The position numbers and the translations under genes were made by a program. This document shows positions 17,846 to 26,430 of a DNA stretch of 64,000 bases, piece after piece. Numbering within the stretch: position 1 is the stretch's first letter; each line of letters begins with the position of its first letter. Location of the stretch: the NCBI GenBank assembly GCA_002706765.1, contig PAJV01000071.1:1-64000 (forward strand), written 5' to 3'. Under the pieces are notes generated by a model. It was not told where the DNA came from. It saw nothing but the letters and a program-made list of their open reading frames with translations, and did not search any database. This DNA is from Gimesia sp. (GTDB lineage: Bacteria; Planctomycetota; Planctomycetia; Planctomycetales; Planctomycetaceae).

Positions 17846-18193
17846 TTATTCTTCTGGAGTTACACGCCAGCCATTTTCTAGTAACTTTTTTCTAAGCACG
17901 CTTGGTCGTACCCCATCGTCATACTCAGCGTAAGTCTCTAATAGCAATCGTTTCGGTTTATCTTTTGGGGTCATACATTCTTCAACGATAAACTTTGAAC
18001 CTATTGAAAAAGTTACGCCTTCGTGAGTCAATTCATATTCTTTATATAGATAATCAAACTCACCTGATAAGTCATCACCTTCGGCATAGTCATTTTCCGA
18101 TTCGATTTCTTTCTTCGCATACATCAAGGTACTACCAGTTCTCATGTCTTCAACTTTAAGTTCTATTTCATATTTCTTTTTAGTTTCTGTCAT
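17846..18193 (-). CDS. Small hypothetical protein, related to the one at 38985
   Basis: A 115-residue, charged, beta-rich protein (KKKYEIELKVEDMRTGSTLM, KKEIESENDYAEGDDLSGEF) with no signal or TM segment. It lies on the opposite strand to its neighbours, between GACACCC copies 4 and 5, as if inserted into the module. The N-terminal half aligns by eye with the protein at 38985-39293 (VEFEVRDMEIGG..., IESEYRYNVGDVFNE). I do not recognise a named family. A hairpin CACTG/CAGTG near 17800-17818 downstream of its stop may be its terminator. Confidence 0.55.
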   Translation of the reverse strand: MTETKKKYEIELKVEDMRTGSTLMYAKKEIESENDYAEGDDLSGEFDYLYKEYELTHEGVTFSIGSKFIVEECMTPKDKPKRLLLETYAEYDDGVRPSVLRKKLLENGWRVTPEE

Positions 18194-18381
18194 CGCAAAG
18201 CCCTATCTTTTTTTGTTGGAAATGCTTTCCACAGAGGAAAGAATGATAGCATTCTAATTCAATTATAAAGCAAAAGATACTTCGACAGACAGGTAAGCCA
18301 ATGCGTTCGAATCAATTCAGAAATTGGCTAATAGAGAAGAAGAAGTTGGATATGAAGTTATCCCCATCTGACACCCAACAG

Positions 18382-18411
18382 ATGATTGTTCAACTAAACA
18401 CAATCATTTTT
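18382..18411 (+). terminator. Hairpin plus T-run upstream of the plasmid-related gene
   Basis: ATGATTGT at 18382-18389 pairs with ACAATCAT at 18400-18407, followed by TTTTT. It lies just after GACACCC copy 5 and just before the ribosome site (AGAAGGGAA) of the gene at 18425, so it would act as an intrinsic terminator or attenuator in that gene's leader. Confidence 0.5.
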
Positions 18412-18424
18412 AGAAGGGAACATA

Positions 18425-18712
18425 ATGATTCAAAAAAGCAAACCACTCTTCCAGCTAGGCAAAACAGTCGCCACTCATGGAGCTCTTGATGCTCTCCAGC
18501 CAAACAATCAGTCACCGTTGGAATTCTTTGAAAGACATTCTTTTGGCGACTGGAACGAACTGTCCCCAGAAGACCGAGAAGCCAATGAACTGGCCTTAAA
18601 AAATGGCGACCGCATTTTCAGTGTGTACCATCTCAATGACAAAACAAAGATCTGGATAATCACGGAAGCTGATCGGTCTGCCACCACGATTCTTCTACCC
18701 GAAGAATACTGA
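18425..18712 (+). CDS. Conserved integrative-element protein ('plasmid-related protein')
   Basis: A 95-residue protein of a family regularly found in integrative and conjugative elements: LFQLGKTVATHGALDALQ, FERHSFGDWNELSPEDREAN, RIFSVYHLNDKTKIWIIT, and the very typical end EADRSATTILLPEEY. No enzymatic motif is known to me; the family is annotated only by occurrence. The ribosome site AGAAGGGAA precedes the ATG. It lies between the P-loop ATPase and the acidic 71-residue protein, each separated by a GACACCC-containing leader. Confidence 0.8.
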   Translation: MIQKSKPLFQLGKTVATHGALDALQPNNQSPLEFFERHSFGDWNELSPEDREANELALKNGDRIFSVYHLNDKTKIWIITEADRSATTILLPEEY

Positions 18713-18769
18713 AATCGACACCCTCAATCACATTGTGCTTAACATCAAATATCTTTTCAGGAGAAACAA

Positions 18770-18985
18770 ATGATGGACGACCAGTTAGATTCATTCATGG
18801 AGAGTCATTTGAACGGCAACTATGGCGACATTCTGGATGAACAAACGGCTGATGAGTTCGCCGAAGAGTACGACGAAGAATTTCCATTTGACGAACCTTG
18901 GGACGATATTCTCCAGCAGCAAGAACTCGAAGATTTCGAGCAGGCAGACGAATACTTCGGCTTCTTCGGCTACGACGAGTTCTAA
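18770..18985 (+). CDS. Extremely acidic small protein, candidate DNA mimic
   Basis: A 71-residue protein with 26 Asp or Glu and no Lys or Arg (counted by eye), for example EQTADEFAEEYDEEFPFDEP and EDFEQADEYFGFFGYDEF. A good ribosome site (AGGAG six bases before the ATG) supports translation. The composition resembles DNA-mimic antirestriction proteins such as ArdA and Ocr, although it is shorter and I see no family match. The nearby ardC-like gene and the type I restriction operon in the same island make an antirestriction role a reasonable guess. It could also be a disordered acidic chaperone-like protein. Confidence 0.65.
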   Translation: MMDDQLDSFMESHLNGNYGDILDEQTADEFAEEYDEEFPFDEPWDDILQQQELEDFEQADEYFGFFGYDEF

Positions 18986-19018
18986 ACTCTGAGTTCCAGA
19001 TACCAGACACCCACAAGG

Positions 19019-19064
19019 CTGTTGTGAGAATCATTGTGATTCTCTCAGCAGTTTTTTCTTTTTT
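19019..19064 (+). terminator. Intrinsic terminator after the acidic protein gene
   Basis: GAGAATCA at 19026-19033 pairs with TGATTCTC at 19037-19044. The stem extends outward (CTG at 19019-19021 with CAG at 19049-19051) and is followed by TTTTTTCTTTTTTA. It follows GACACCC copy 7 and precedes the gene at 19078, so copy 7 lies upstream of a terminator. Confidence 0.7.
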
Positions 19065-19077
19065 ACTGGAGATCTAT

Positions 19078-19434
19078 ATGGGCTGGACATTTCCAACAGG
19101 TGTATCAAGACAGGAGCTAATTCGACAGAGAACGAGACCTTGGGAACGAGAACTCAATGGTGTTCTTGTTAAATCAACTTGTCTTGCCTTTTGTTTTAAG
19201 GGTGGCAAATGTTCGGGAGTCTTGTGGGCCGTCTGGGAGCGGACATTTGAACGTGAAGGGGAGCAGGTTGAAAGAACTCAACGCTGGATCACCTGTGATC
19301 TCATTACATATGAGGGGGACGAATGGAACGGTAAGAATATAGATGAATTTCAGACTCACCATTTCTACGTTTCTCCTCAGAAGCATTTGGAATTGGTCTC
19401 TACAGAACGGTACGGCGAAAATGCAGACTGGTGA
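19078..19434 (+). CDS. Small conserved integrative-element protein
   Basis: A 118-residue protein starting MGWTFPTGVSRQELIRQRT, with GGAG at a suitable distance; the frame is open upstream but the family-like start is here. It contains VLVKSTCLAFCFKGG and VLWAVWERTF, then ITCDLITYEGDEWNGK. Proteins beginning MGW-x-F/Y with 'sR.ELI' are, as I recall, common in islands and conjugative elements and have no known function. It lies in line with the plasmid-related and acidic genes. Confidence 0.65.
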   Translation: MGWTFPTGVSRQELIRQRTRPWERELNGVLVKSTCLAFCFKGGKCSGVLWAVWERTFEREGEQVERTQRWITCDLITYEGDEWNGKNIDEFQTHHFYVSPQKHLELVSTERYGENADW

Positions 19435-19560
19435 TCTCAAGTGAGACATCGCCATCAAGAAAGGCTCAAAAAGAGGCGTCAACGTAAGTCTCAAGGTCTC
19501 ACTAAATGACACCCTCATGACCTGTGTACAAATCACTTATCACTTTTTCAGGAGATGCCA

Positions 19561-19806
19561 ATGACAGATCAGACTGAATCAATTCGCCGGAAAATGACAC
19601 AAAGTATTAATGCTGTGGAAGGAAGTCGGGAGTACCTTGAGGCCAAGCATGGACAGGTTTTCGATAGTACAGAGCTACAGCAGGAGTTTTTAGTCGAAGG
19701 ATTTATGGCCCCCTTTGTGCTGGCAAGACGAAAATCGGATGGCATAAGGGGAACGTTGAAATTTCAACACTCTCCACGTTTCTATTTCAGTTTCGAACCT
19801 GAGTGA
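19561..19806 (+). CDS. Small conserved integrative-element protein
   Basis: An 81-residue protein: MTDQTESIRRKMTQSINA, REYLEAKHGQVFDSTELQQE, FLVEGFMAPFVLARRKSDG and the end FQHSPRFYFSFEPE. I recall the pattern 'E..HG.VwdT.EL..dF.v.gF.AP.v.vrRksDg..GsL.FqH.PRfYF' from integrative-element cargo. The function is unknown. I chose the second ATG (19561) because GGAG abuts the first ATG at 19555 too closely. GACACCC copy 8 is 47 bases upstream. Confidence 0.7.
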   Translation: MTDQTESIRRKMTQSINAVEGSREYLEAKHGQVFDSTELQQEFLVEGFMAPFVLARRKSDGIRGTLKFQHSPRFYFSFEPE

Positions 19807-19874
19807 TCAACAACTTGTGTCCGGGAGTCACGGAGGACTCCCGACACCTTCTATTAATTACGGGAGATCTGAAT

Positions 19875-19988
19875 GTGAACAAAAAGAAACAGAGGCCCAA
19901 AGACAGAACCAGAATTAAACTCAAGCTCCATCGTTTTCCCAAGAGAACTTACTATGGAAAGGGGACTCGGCGTCAGATGAGATGCTGA
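19875..19988 (+). CDS. Very small basic protein (37 aa)
   Basis: A GTG start eight bases after GGGAG opens a 37-codon frame, VNKKKQRPKDRTRIKLKLHR and on to RRQMRC, rich in Lys and Arg. It lies between GACACCT copy 9 and GACACCC copy 10, as do its larger neighbours, which supports it as a real gene unit. It could be a small nucleic-acid-binding protein. Confidence is limited by size. Confidence 0.4.
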   Translation: MNKKKQRPKDRTRIKLKLHRFPKRTYYGKGTRRQMRC

Positions 19989-20051
19989 GGGAAAGACACC
20001 CGGAGAGAACTTGTCAGATTGACAACTAGGTTCTATCAACTCACACTTCAC

Positions 20052-20762
20052 TTAGTCAATGAGTTTCCAGTCTTCGGCAAAGTCATTTCCAATCAAGTCA
20101 CTGACAATTTGATTAAATCTAGTTCCACCTCCCAAAAGTTTTACGATTTCTTCGAAAATCAAAACATGACATGCACGTATCACTGGTCCGGTTTTTCCGA
20201 ATTTCCATTTTTCCCATACTTTCTGACGAACCATTAGCAACCACGTGTCTGACATTGGAAGACTCTTCCCTTCATACGATGCTGATATATCTACCTTATC
20301 TTTTTCCTGCATCTCTAAATGAGAATCAAAAGAATCAAACCTTTTGTCGAGTATTGCGATCATACTTCCTGAAACCCGTGGCGGTTCATGCTTATCTTTC
20401 TTGCATGGCATCAAAAAACGTTTCTGAAAAGCCCCCGTTGTCATTCGAGTCGTTCCAAGCTTGATCTCCATGCCCATACCCTTTGTTTTGTCTGCAAGCA
20501 GGCAATCAATTCTGCTTTCACCATCTACTCCATAATCAGAATTGTTGATTCGAATTCTCTGTATCGAAACATGGTCTTCTACATTTAATTCATCCGCAAA
20601 ATCATGGCTTTTCAATAAGTTACGGAGTGAGACTGTTTGGTCACCAAAGCCTCTACATGTGATTTCCGAATATTTACCATTAGCTAACAGATCTCTCATG
20701 ATTGATGCTACGAGTGGTTCACCTATGTGATGCAAGCATAATGGAGAACTCTTCATGATCAT
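20052..20762 (-). CDS. PD-(D/E)XK-like protein of unknown function
   Basis: A 236-residue protein with a nuclease-like core near residues 80-105: GESRIDCLLADKTKG then MEIKLGTTRM, i.e. D-x(n)-E-x-K. The N-terminus (PLCLHHIGEPLVASIMRDLL) and C-terminus are helical. It lies opposite to the surrounding genes, between GACACCC copies 10 and 11, like the minus-strand gene at 17846, and may be later cargo. A defence nuclease or a nuclease-fold helper are both possible. Confidence 0.6.
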   Translation of the reverse strand: MIMKSSPLCLHHIGEPLVASIMRDLLANGKYSEITCRGFGDQTVSLRNLLKSHDFADELNVEDHVSIQRIRINNSDYGVDGESRIDCLLADKTKGMGMEIKLGTTRMTTGAFQKRFLMPCKKDKHEPPRVSGSMIAILDKRFDSFDSHLEMQEKDKVDISASYEGKSLPMSDTWLLMVRQKVWEKWKFGKTGPVIRACHVLIFEEIVKLLGGGTRFNQIVSDLIGNDFAEDWKLID

Positions 20763-20975
20763 TCACTCATTCTAAGAAATCGAGTTATCTCACTGACATG
20801 AACGCAGTAATTGTAAACAGTCAATAATCTCTGATTCTGGGGTTTGATCCGCTGTAAATCTAGGTCGATCCTGTCTCTCATATCTGTAACGTGTCTCCTG
20901 TAATCTACACTTTACAAATTCTGACACCCATAAGCCATCTGTCCGAAACAGAAATTCAATATGGGAGTCATACAG

Positions 20976-21578
20976 ATGGCGAAATCAACAGCGGTTTACA
21001 TGCGAGTTTCTACAAAGGATCAGAAGCACGCCAGTCAGTCACCAGATCTGGAACGTTGGTGCGAAGCCAATGGTGGCGAAGTGATCTGGTTTCGAGATAC
21101 ATTTTCAGGAAGGACAATGAGCCGTCCGGGAATGGATCAACTTCTCGAATCTCTTCGCATGGGGAAACTGGACCGGATTGTGGTCTGGCGTCTTGATCGT
21201 CTAGGGAGAACGACCAAGGGACTTTGCCAGCTCTTCGACGAACTCCGAGAACGCCGAGTTGATCTCGTCAGTTTGAAAGATGGATTCTCATTGGAGTCTC
21301 CAGCAGGTCGATTACATGCACGCATCCTTGCATCGGTCGCTGAGTACGAAACTGAGATCAGAGCCGAACGTGTTGCGGCAGGGCAAGCAGTCGCAAGAAA
21401 GAACGGAAAGAGATGGGGCGGAAGCGAGAAGGGCTGGCGTTGGAAGGTAACTGACGATCAAGTCAATGCCATCCATGAGATGAAACATGCTGGCAAAGCA
21501 ATCACAAAGATCGCTCGTGTGACTGGGCTATCAAGACCAACGATCTACCGAGTCCTGCGGGAAGTACAGCCACTTTAA
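20976..21578 (+). CDS. Serine recombinase (resolvase/invertase family)
   Basis: A 200-residue small serine recombinase. It starts MAKSTAVYMRVSTKDQ with the catalytic Ser in RVST. Further catalytic-domain signatures are WRLDRLGRT (conserved arginines), SLKDGFSLESPAGRLHARIL and EYETEIRAERVAAG. The C-terminal helix-turn-helix is KAITKIARVTGLSRPTIYRVL. The second ATG (20976) is chosen because GGGAG lies just before it; an ATG at 20961 is in frame. The leader can fold CCATCTGT (20935-20942) onto ACAGATGG (20972-20979), covering the start codon. It acts in site-specific recombination, perhaps on the repeat immediately downstream. Confidence 0.92.
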   Translation: MAKSTAVYMRVSTKDQKHASQSPDLERWCEANGGEVIWFRDTFSGRTMSRPGMDQLLESLRMGKLDRIVVWRLDRLGRTTKGLCQLFDELRERRVDLVSLKDGFSLESPAGRLHARILASVAEYETEIRAERVAAGQAVARKNGKRWGGSEKGWRWKVTDDQVNAIHEMKHAGKAITKIARVTGLSRPTIYRVLREVQPL

Positions 21579-21591
21579 TGGAGTGGCTGCA

Positions 21592-21778
21592 CACATCAGA
21601 TTGAGATCAAAGCGTGCACTTGTGTTACAAAAAATGAATAGCCGAATTGTTGGATAGTTTATGTTAAAAAGTTACCCCCGGTGGGGGCTAATAATGGACT
21701 AAGCCCCCTATGGTTTATATACAACCTTCGTGGGACGACGAATCGTCTATGCGAAGTTGGTTGCAAAAAATGAATATT
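21592..21778. repeat. Direct repeat DR1 (about 185 bp), downstream of the serine recombinase
   Basis: This non-coding stretch is about 85 percent identical by eye to 27059-27245 at a constant offset of 5467 bases, with no gaps over the first 160 bases. The core 21622-21718 is above 90 percent. It starts 13 bases after the recombinase stop. It includes a CCCCCGGTGGGGG hairpin (near 21675-21687) and a conserved GCCCCCTATGGTTTATATAC stretch. The rest of the gap to 21957 is AT-rich without further signals. Confidence 0.75.
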
Positions 21779-21957
21779 TTATTGGTGGGTTCGGTTGAGA
21801 TTAACTTGAAAAACAATTGAGGAAGAGGTATTCCATTATAATGGCGGTTGAATAACAAGATGTGTATAAACCGTAATCATTGTTTTTATACTCTTAAATA
21901 TTTTTTCAATTCACCGGAGGAAATTAGATTGGTAAATGCCATTTTTTCTGTTTTTTA

Positions 21958-24900
21958 TTAATCTTTAGGCGATAAAAGCATATTGATTTTTTCAACATAT
22001 TTTTTCAGCAAAGAGACTGTATCGTCAACATGATTGTCTAAGCGTGTTGATTTATGCATATCATCTAAATACTTTCTTCTATCATTTCTAGCATCAAGTC
22101 CTTCGATTCCTGCATTCAAATTCTGAATCATATTTTTCTGTCTAAATGCGAGTGAATTTTCTTCTACTTCTTTACTGAGTGATGCATTTTCACTTTTTTT
22201 ACTTGTAAATCTCCGCCACAAAGCAAATGCAACAGTAATGTTTGCATACGAATTTAGAATTCTGCCATACCGAAAAAGATCAAGCCGGACCACACGATGA
22301 GCATCCTCTAAAATCCGATCAGCAAGAGTTGGCATACCGTATGGTGCATAACTAAAACATATATACGGTAAGTCATTATCAACCGAATATTCAATTTTAT
22401 TATTTTGAGTAATAGAACTTAGTTTTGCGAAAATCATCACTTCGATTAATTTTATTCTTATTTCATAATACCAAGTCGTCCACCAGACATTTTTTCTGTT
22501 TACTTTAAGCATCTCATTCGCTCGATCTAGAGATTGCCATCCATCCTCTAGTGATAACAAGGAGCTTTGTAACTCTTTAGGTGACTTTGAATATTTCTTG
22601 CAATTCGCACACAGCTGTTCAAAATTGGGAGTTTCATGCCCTATTATTTCTTTGATTATATCAGATTGGTACTCTCCTAGAGTTGAGGCAGCTCCTTTTT
22701 CATTTCTTATGACGAAGAGTGCCTCTTGTATTAAAACTTCGGATCTATGAAGTTCAATAATCGCTTGCTCCATCGCTCCCCTCGAATGTCTTGTTTGTGA
22801 CAAAGCTGCTTCTGCCTCATTGAGTCGACGGTGTGCTTTTCGATAATCTTTTTCCTTATTAAAGGCGACCGCCAAACCTTCTTGAGTCAATAGCCTTTGG
22901 CGATCTTCATACCATTCAGATACATTATATTTATCTAAAGACCTCACAGAGAGAGGCAATGGCCACACACTTTCACCTACATGTTTCTGTAGTATTCTCG
23001 CAGCTTGAAATGCTCGAGAAGCTCGATTAAAAGATTTAGCTGCTTTATCATGAAAATCGCTTATTTTTCCGATGGCTTCGTCATGAGCACTAATCACAAG
23101 GTATGACTGGCCAACTGCTAGGGCAAGCTGCTGCTCTCTTTGAAGTGTTTTTATTACCCTGCCGATAACTGCTTGGAATTGATTTGATTTTTTAATATTA
23201 TTGTCTTTTGATAAATAATTGATCCATTTATCAAGTTCTATTATTTTCTCAGATTCGTCATATAACGAAGTCGACGATTTCAAAATTGAGCTAGGAAATT
23301 TTAACCTCTTATAAATCATGTCGAAGCATTTACTCGAAAAGGAATATGATCGAATTGCGATCCCGAGGATTGATAGTTCATTCCAAGATGAAATCCATTC
23401 AGATAATAATTCGTGAGAGCCCAATCCTATCCCCCGAGGATTTAATACATAGTTAAGACATTTTGCTCTTTCAATTGGGTCAGAACTCATAAGCATATTT
23501 TGATAATCAGAAACTGTTACAACAAATTTGTCGGGATTATGGGTTCGTGCATACTGAGCAATTCTAAGCTGATGATGTCTCTTAATAGCTATGGTATTTT
23601 CTCCAACTTCACGAGCAAGATCACGATTCATTCTTAGAGATGTTTCCCATATTCGAAAAATGATATCTCTCACTTTATTGAAATTGTTCTGTATAAATTT
23701 TCTATTTGATTCCAATTCATTCAATAATATCTTTAGATGAATCTCTCGTAACACATAAAGCTCATGACAGATACCTTTTGAGAACCCCCATGAAAGAATA
23801 GCTGGTCTTGCAACCTCCAGAACTCTAGTAATATCTCCAAGACAAGTAAATATTCTTAAAACTGATTGATTAGCTTCACCGATATCATTCCTTTTTATCA
23901 GAGCAGTTGCTTCATTTATTCTGTGATAAATTATTTCAAATGCAGTTATCGGGTCATCGGAGGCAGCAAATAATCTGTGATACCATTTAGCTAACCCATC
24001 ATGAATGGATGATAAATCATCATCTAAAATTTGATTATTTTTGAGTAAATCCTTTCTTAAAAGATTTCTTATATCGCAATGCATCCATATAAAACCGCCT
24101 TTTTTGCGTCTCAGAACTTGTCGTTTTTGTAGTTCTTCAATCCACTCATCAGCTTGGTAGCTCCATTTTTCAGTTGTATCTTGTCCTTTATTAAATGGCC
24201 AAGACCAAACCATAGAAGGATAACGCAATCTGTTTACTAAGCATAAACAAAATAGAAATCTCAATTTGCTCGAATCGTCGTCTATCCATTCAATAGCTTT
24301 TTTTACGATATCTTTCTGGTCGATTAAATAGGTATTCTTTGAGTGTTCCGTTTCAGACAATTCATATTCATTAATATTAATAATCCTTGAGTCTGATAAA
24401 TTATGGGGATAGTCATAATTGATATTTTCGTGTCCAGTAATACGTGATACGAAAGGCCCATCATAGCAAAGAAGCACAACTGTAACATTGGGGCATTCTT
24501 TTTTACAAAGTCTTTGAATCAGGTTCCTAAATGAATCTCCGTTTGCAGTGAATCCAAAAGAATTATCTGATTCAGCATATTCAGATTTCGGTTCATCAGA
24601 TTCAGTCTTATCGAGCCAGCCATTTGCATAATCATACTCATATTCAGAAAGCACATTTCCAGCTCCACTTCGGGCATTGAGAAATATTACCCACTCACAG
24701 TCTGGGCTATTAGTCAACCTAGATATCTCATGGATTTGAGCATCCTCAATTCTTTGCCGATCCGAATGCTCTCTCAAGAGTAATACTGGAATCCATGTTA
24801 TGATTCCTGCTTTGCGTGAAATCGTATGTACCAATACTTCAAACAGAGAATTACAATCCCGTATCTCATCAAGATCAATCCAAACAGCTTGTCGAGGGCC

Positions 24901-26430
24901 ATCAATTTCCTTAGCAAATATGTCAGCAGCAATAGTTGTTGCTCCAAAGGTTGTATCTCTCTCCCCATGGACAATAATAAATTTAAGATTATCGCTATCA
25001 TTTTTTTTATGAAAACAGAGATTGATTGCCTCTTCTAATTCATTCCTAAGATCTTGTTCATAATTGGGATCTCGATTGCTCTTTAGAGAAACCGCTAAAG
25101 AAGTCTCAGGTGGAACTGGTACTCTTGGTGGAGAAGGAGGAATGCAACCTCTTGGAGGCAGTCCTCTGGTAATTATTTGGAAAAGTTCTAAAAACAAGAG
25201 TCCCGGATATTGATGATTTATAACTTCGTAAGTGATTTGATCGATAGATGGCGGTTTTTTCTCTAAGATTATTTTGAGTTTATTTTTGGTATCTTCTACT
25301 GATTTCGCACGTCCACATATCCAAAATACTTTAAAATTGGTAAGGACTTCGGCTGCATTAGCAATTAGAGAAAGGATCCGTTTATCCTTAGCGGAAGAAC
25401 CGATAACGAAAAGATAACGAGCTGCTGATATGGACTTTGAATTACTATCGCTATTACGAATTGCTTCTTTCCATCTATCAGTTGAGATGTATTGATCTGC
25501 CAAATAAGAACAGAAATGCCTCATGTCATCGTCTGACGGAGGTTGATCAAGTGAGTAGTCTGCTCGCAAACCATAACGGCCACCATGAAGTTTGACTAAA
25601 CAATTTAAGCCTTGCATGTCTCGATAAGAAGGGAGCCCACTTTCAAGGTGAACATCAAAGACAGTCAATTCATTAAATGTTTGTTCAAATGCATGTTCGA
25701 CAAGAGTATCAAAATTAGTTGTTAAAACCGTTGTGATTCTTAAAGGACCAGTTAGTAACGCCAGCATTACATGGCCTAGAGTTGATTTTTTCTGTGAAAC
25801 AACACGTAAAAAAAAAGTATCGATAATATCGTAGTCTGGATGGTTAAGAGTCAGTTTTGATTCTTCTTCGTCATAATTTAATCGAGATAAAAATAAAAGA
25901 GCAGACCGCCACTCCGCCGATGCACCATAACCTTCTTGCAAGATGTCTAACTCACTAGTCTCACTTACCCCATTCTTTTTGCTCTCAATTGCTTGATCTA
26001 GTGCGGCTTTAAGTTTCAATGACCATTCAACCAGATCTTCTTCAAATTCATCTGGTTTACTCTTTGTGCTTTGAGGTACAGCAAAAGGTGGCCAATCATC
26101 TCGTCCGGGTAGCCAACGGAATTTTTTTTGTTCTCTTATTTTTTCGAAATTAATTCTTAATTCGTTATTTCCATGTTTGTATGTGGCACTTCTCAAATTT
26201 AATCCGAATGCCATGGAAATACATTTTATTAAGTATCCATGTAACTCATGGATAATTGGAACTCCAGATGGTGCCGACAGGCCGGCTCCAATAAGTGGAA
26301 TACACCCCAAGCCCTCATCACGAGCTTTACGTATTTCTTTTAAGAAATTAAGTTCTTCAAAAGAGCTTTTTTGTTCGCTGTTAATAGAGAATTTAGGGTT
26401 TGACTCAACAGGATTATCAGATGCTGACAT
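21958..26430 (-). CDS. SIR2-STAND (NLR-like) defence protein, 1490 aa
   Basis: A giant AT-rich gene. Residues about 30-300 are a SIR2-like domain: IPLIGAGLSAPSGVP (GAGxSxxSG), TVLTTNFDTLVEHAF (TxNFD) and VKLHGGRYGLRADY (catalytic-type His). From about residue 450 there is a STAND NTPase-like region with IIVHGERDTTFGATTIAADI in place of Walker A and CEWVIFLNARSG in place of Walker B; the Walker A lysine is absent. Residues 850-1490 are helical repeats, the usual sensor part. SIR2-STAND proteins (Avs5-type) deplete NAD on sensing phage proteins; similarity to Avs5 is by architecture only. It is flanked by the two direct repeats. Confidence 0.85.
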   Translation of the reverse strand: MSASDNPVESNPKFSINSEQKSSFEELNFLKEIRKARDEGLGCIPLIGAGLSAPSGVPIIHELHGYLIKCISMAFGLNLRSATYKHGNNELRINFEKIREQKKFRWLPGRDDWPPFAVPQSTKSKPDEFEEDLVEWSLKLKAALDQAIESKKNGVSETSELDILQEGYGASAEWRSALLFLSRLNYDEEESKLTLNHPDYDIIDTFFLRVVSQKKSTLGHVMLALLTGPLRITTVLTTNFDTLVEHAFEQTFNELTVFDVHLESGLPSYRDMQGLNCLVKLHGGRYGLRADYSLDQPPSDDDMRHFCSYLADQYISTDRWKEAIRNSDSNSKSISAARYLFVIGSSAKDKRILSLIANAAEVLTNFKVFWICGRAKSVEDTKNKLKIILEKKPPSIDQITYEVINHQYPGLLFLELFQIITRGLPPRGCIPPSPPRVPVPPETSLAVSLKSNRDPNYEQDLRNELEEAINLCFHKKNDSDNLKFIIVHGERDTTFGATTIAADIFAKEIDGPRQAVWIDLDEIRDCNSLFEVLVHTISRKAGIITWIPVLLLREHSDRQRIEDAQIHEISRLTNSPDCEWVIFLNARSGAGNVLSEYEYDYANGWLDKTESDEPKSEYAESDNSFGFTANGDSFRNLIQRLCKKECPNVTVVLLCYDGPFVSRITGHENINYDYPHNLSDSRIININEYELSETEHSKNTYLIDQKDIVKKAIEWIDDDSSKLRFLFCLCLVNRLRYPSMVWSWPFNKGQDTTEKWSYQADEWIEELQKRQVLRRKKGGFIWMHCDIRNLLRKDLLKNNQILDDDLSSIHDGLAKWYHRLFAASDDPITAFEIIYHRINEATALIKRNDIGEANQSVLRIFTCLGDITRVLEVARPAILSWGFSKGICHELYVLREIHLKILLNELESNRKFIQNNFNKVRDIIFRIWETSLRMNRDLAREVGENTIAIKRHHQLRIAQYARTHNPDKFVVTVSDYQNMLMSSDPIERAKCLNYVLNPRGIGLGSHELLSEWISSWNELSILGIAIRSYSFSSKCFDMIYKRLKFPSSILKSSTSLYDESEKIIELDKWINYLSKDNNIKKSNQFQAVIGRVIKTLQREQQLALAVGQSYLVISAHDEAIGKISDFHDKAAKSFNRASRAFQAARILQKHVGESVWPLPLSVRSLDKYNVSEWYEDRQRLLTQEGLAVAFNKEKDYRKAHRRLNEAEAALSQTRHSRGAMEQAIIELHRSEVLIQEALFVIRNEKGAASTLGEYQSDIIKEIIGHETPNFEQLCANCKKYSKSPKELQSSLLSLEDGWQSLDRANEMLKVNRKNVWWTTWYYEIRIKLIEVMIFAKLSSITQNNKIEYSVDNDLPYICFSYAPYGMPTLADRILEDAHRVVRLDLFRYGRILNSYANITVAFALWRRFTSKKSENASLSKEVEENSLAFRQKNMIQNLNAGIEGLDARNDRRKYLDDMHKSTRLDNHVDDTVSLLKKYVEKINMLLSPKD

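Larger units (their letters stand above)
15730..20929 (+). repeat. Dispersed GACACCC motif, eleven copies in gaps between genes
   Basis: The heptamer GACACCC occurs on the plus strand at 15730, 16660, 16774, 18370, 18717, 19006, 19508, 19995 and 20923 (start positions). One-base variants sit at 17699 (GACACCG) and 19843 (GACACCT). Every copy is in a gap or overlaps a stop codon (16660 and 17699 overlap TGA). Most are followed within five bases by a Y-A-W-K tail (CAAG, CAAT, CATG, TAAG) and then, 30-70 bases on, by a ribosome site and a start. Another variant is at 27017. About 0.3 copies would be expected by chance on one strand in 5.2 kb. Function unknown. Confidence 0.75.

Noticed and set aside
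15730-20929. GACACCC copies as -35 boxes of promoters (TTGACA-like)
   Set aside because: Only copy 1 reads TTGACA, and no consistent -10 hexamer lies 16-18 bases after it or after the other copies.
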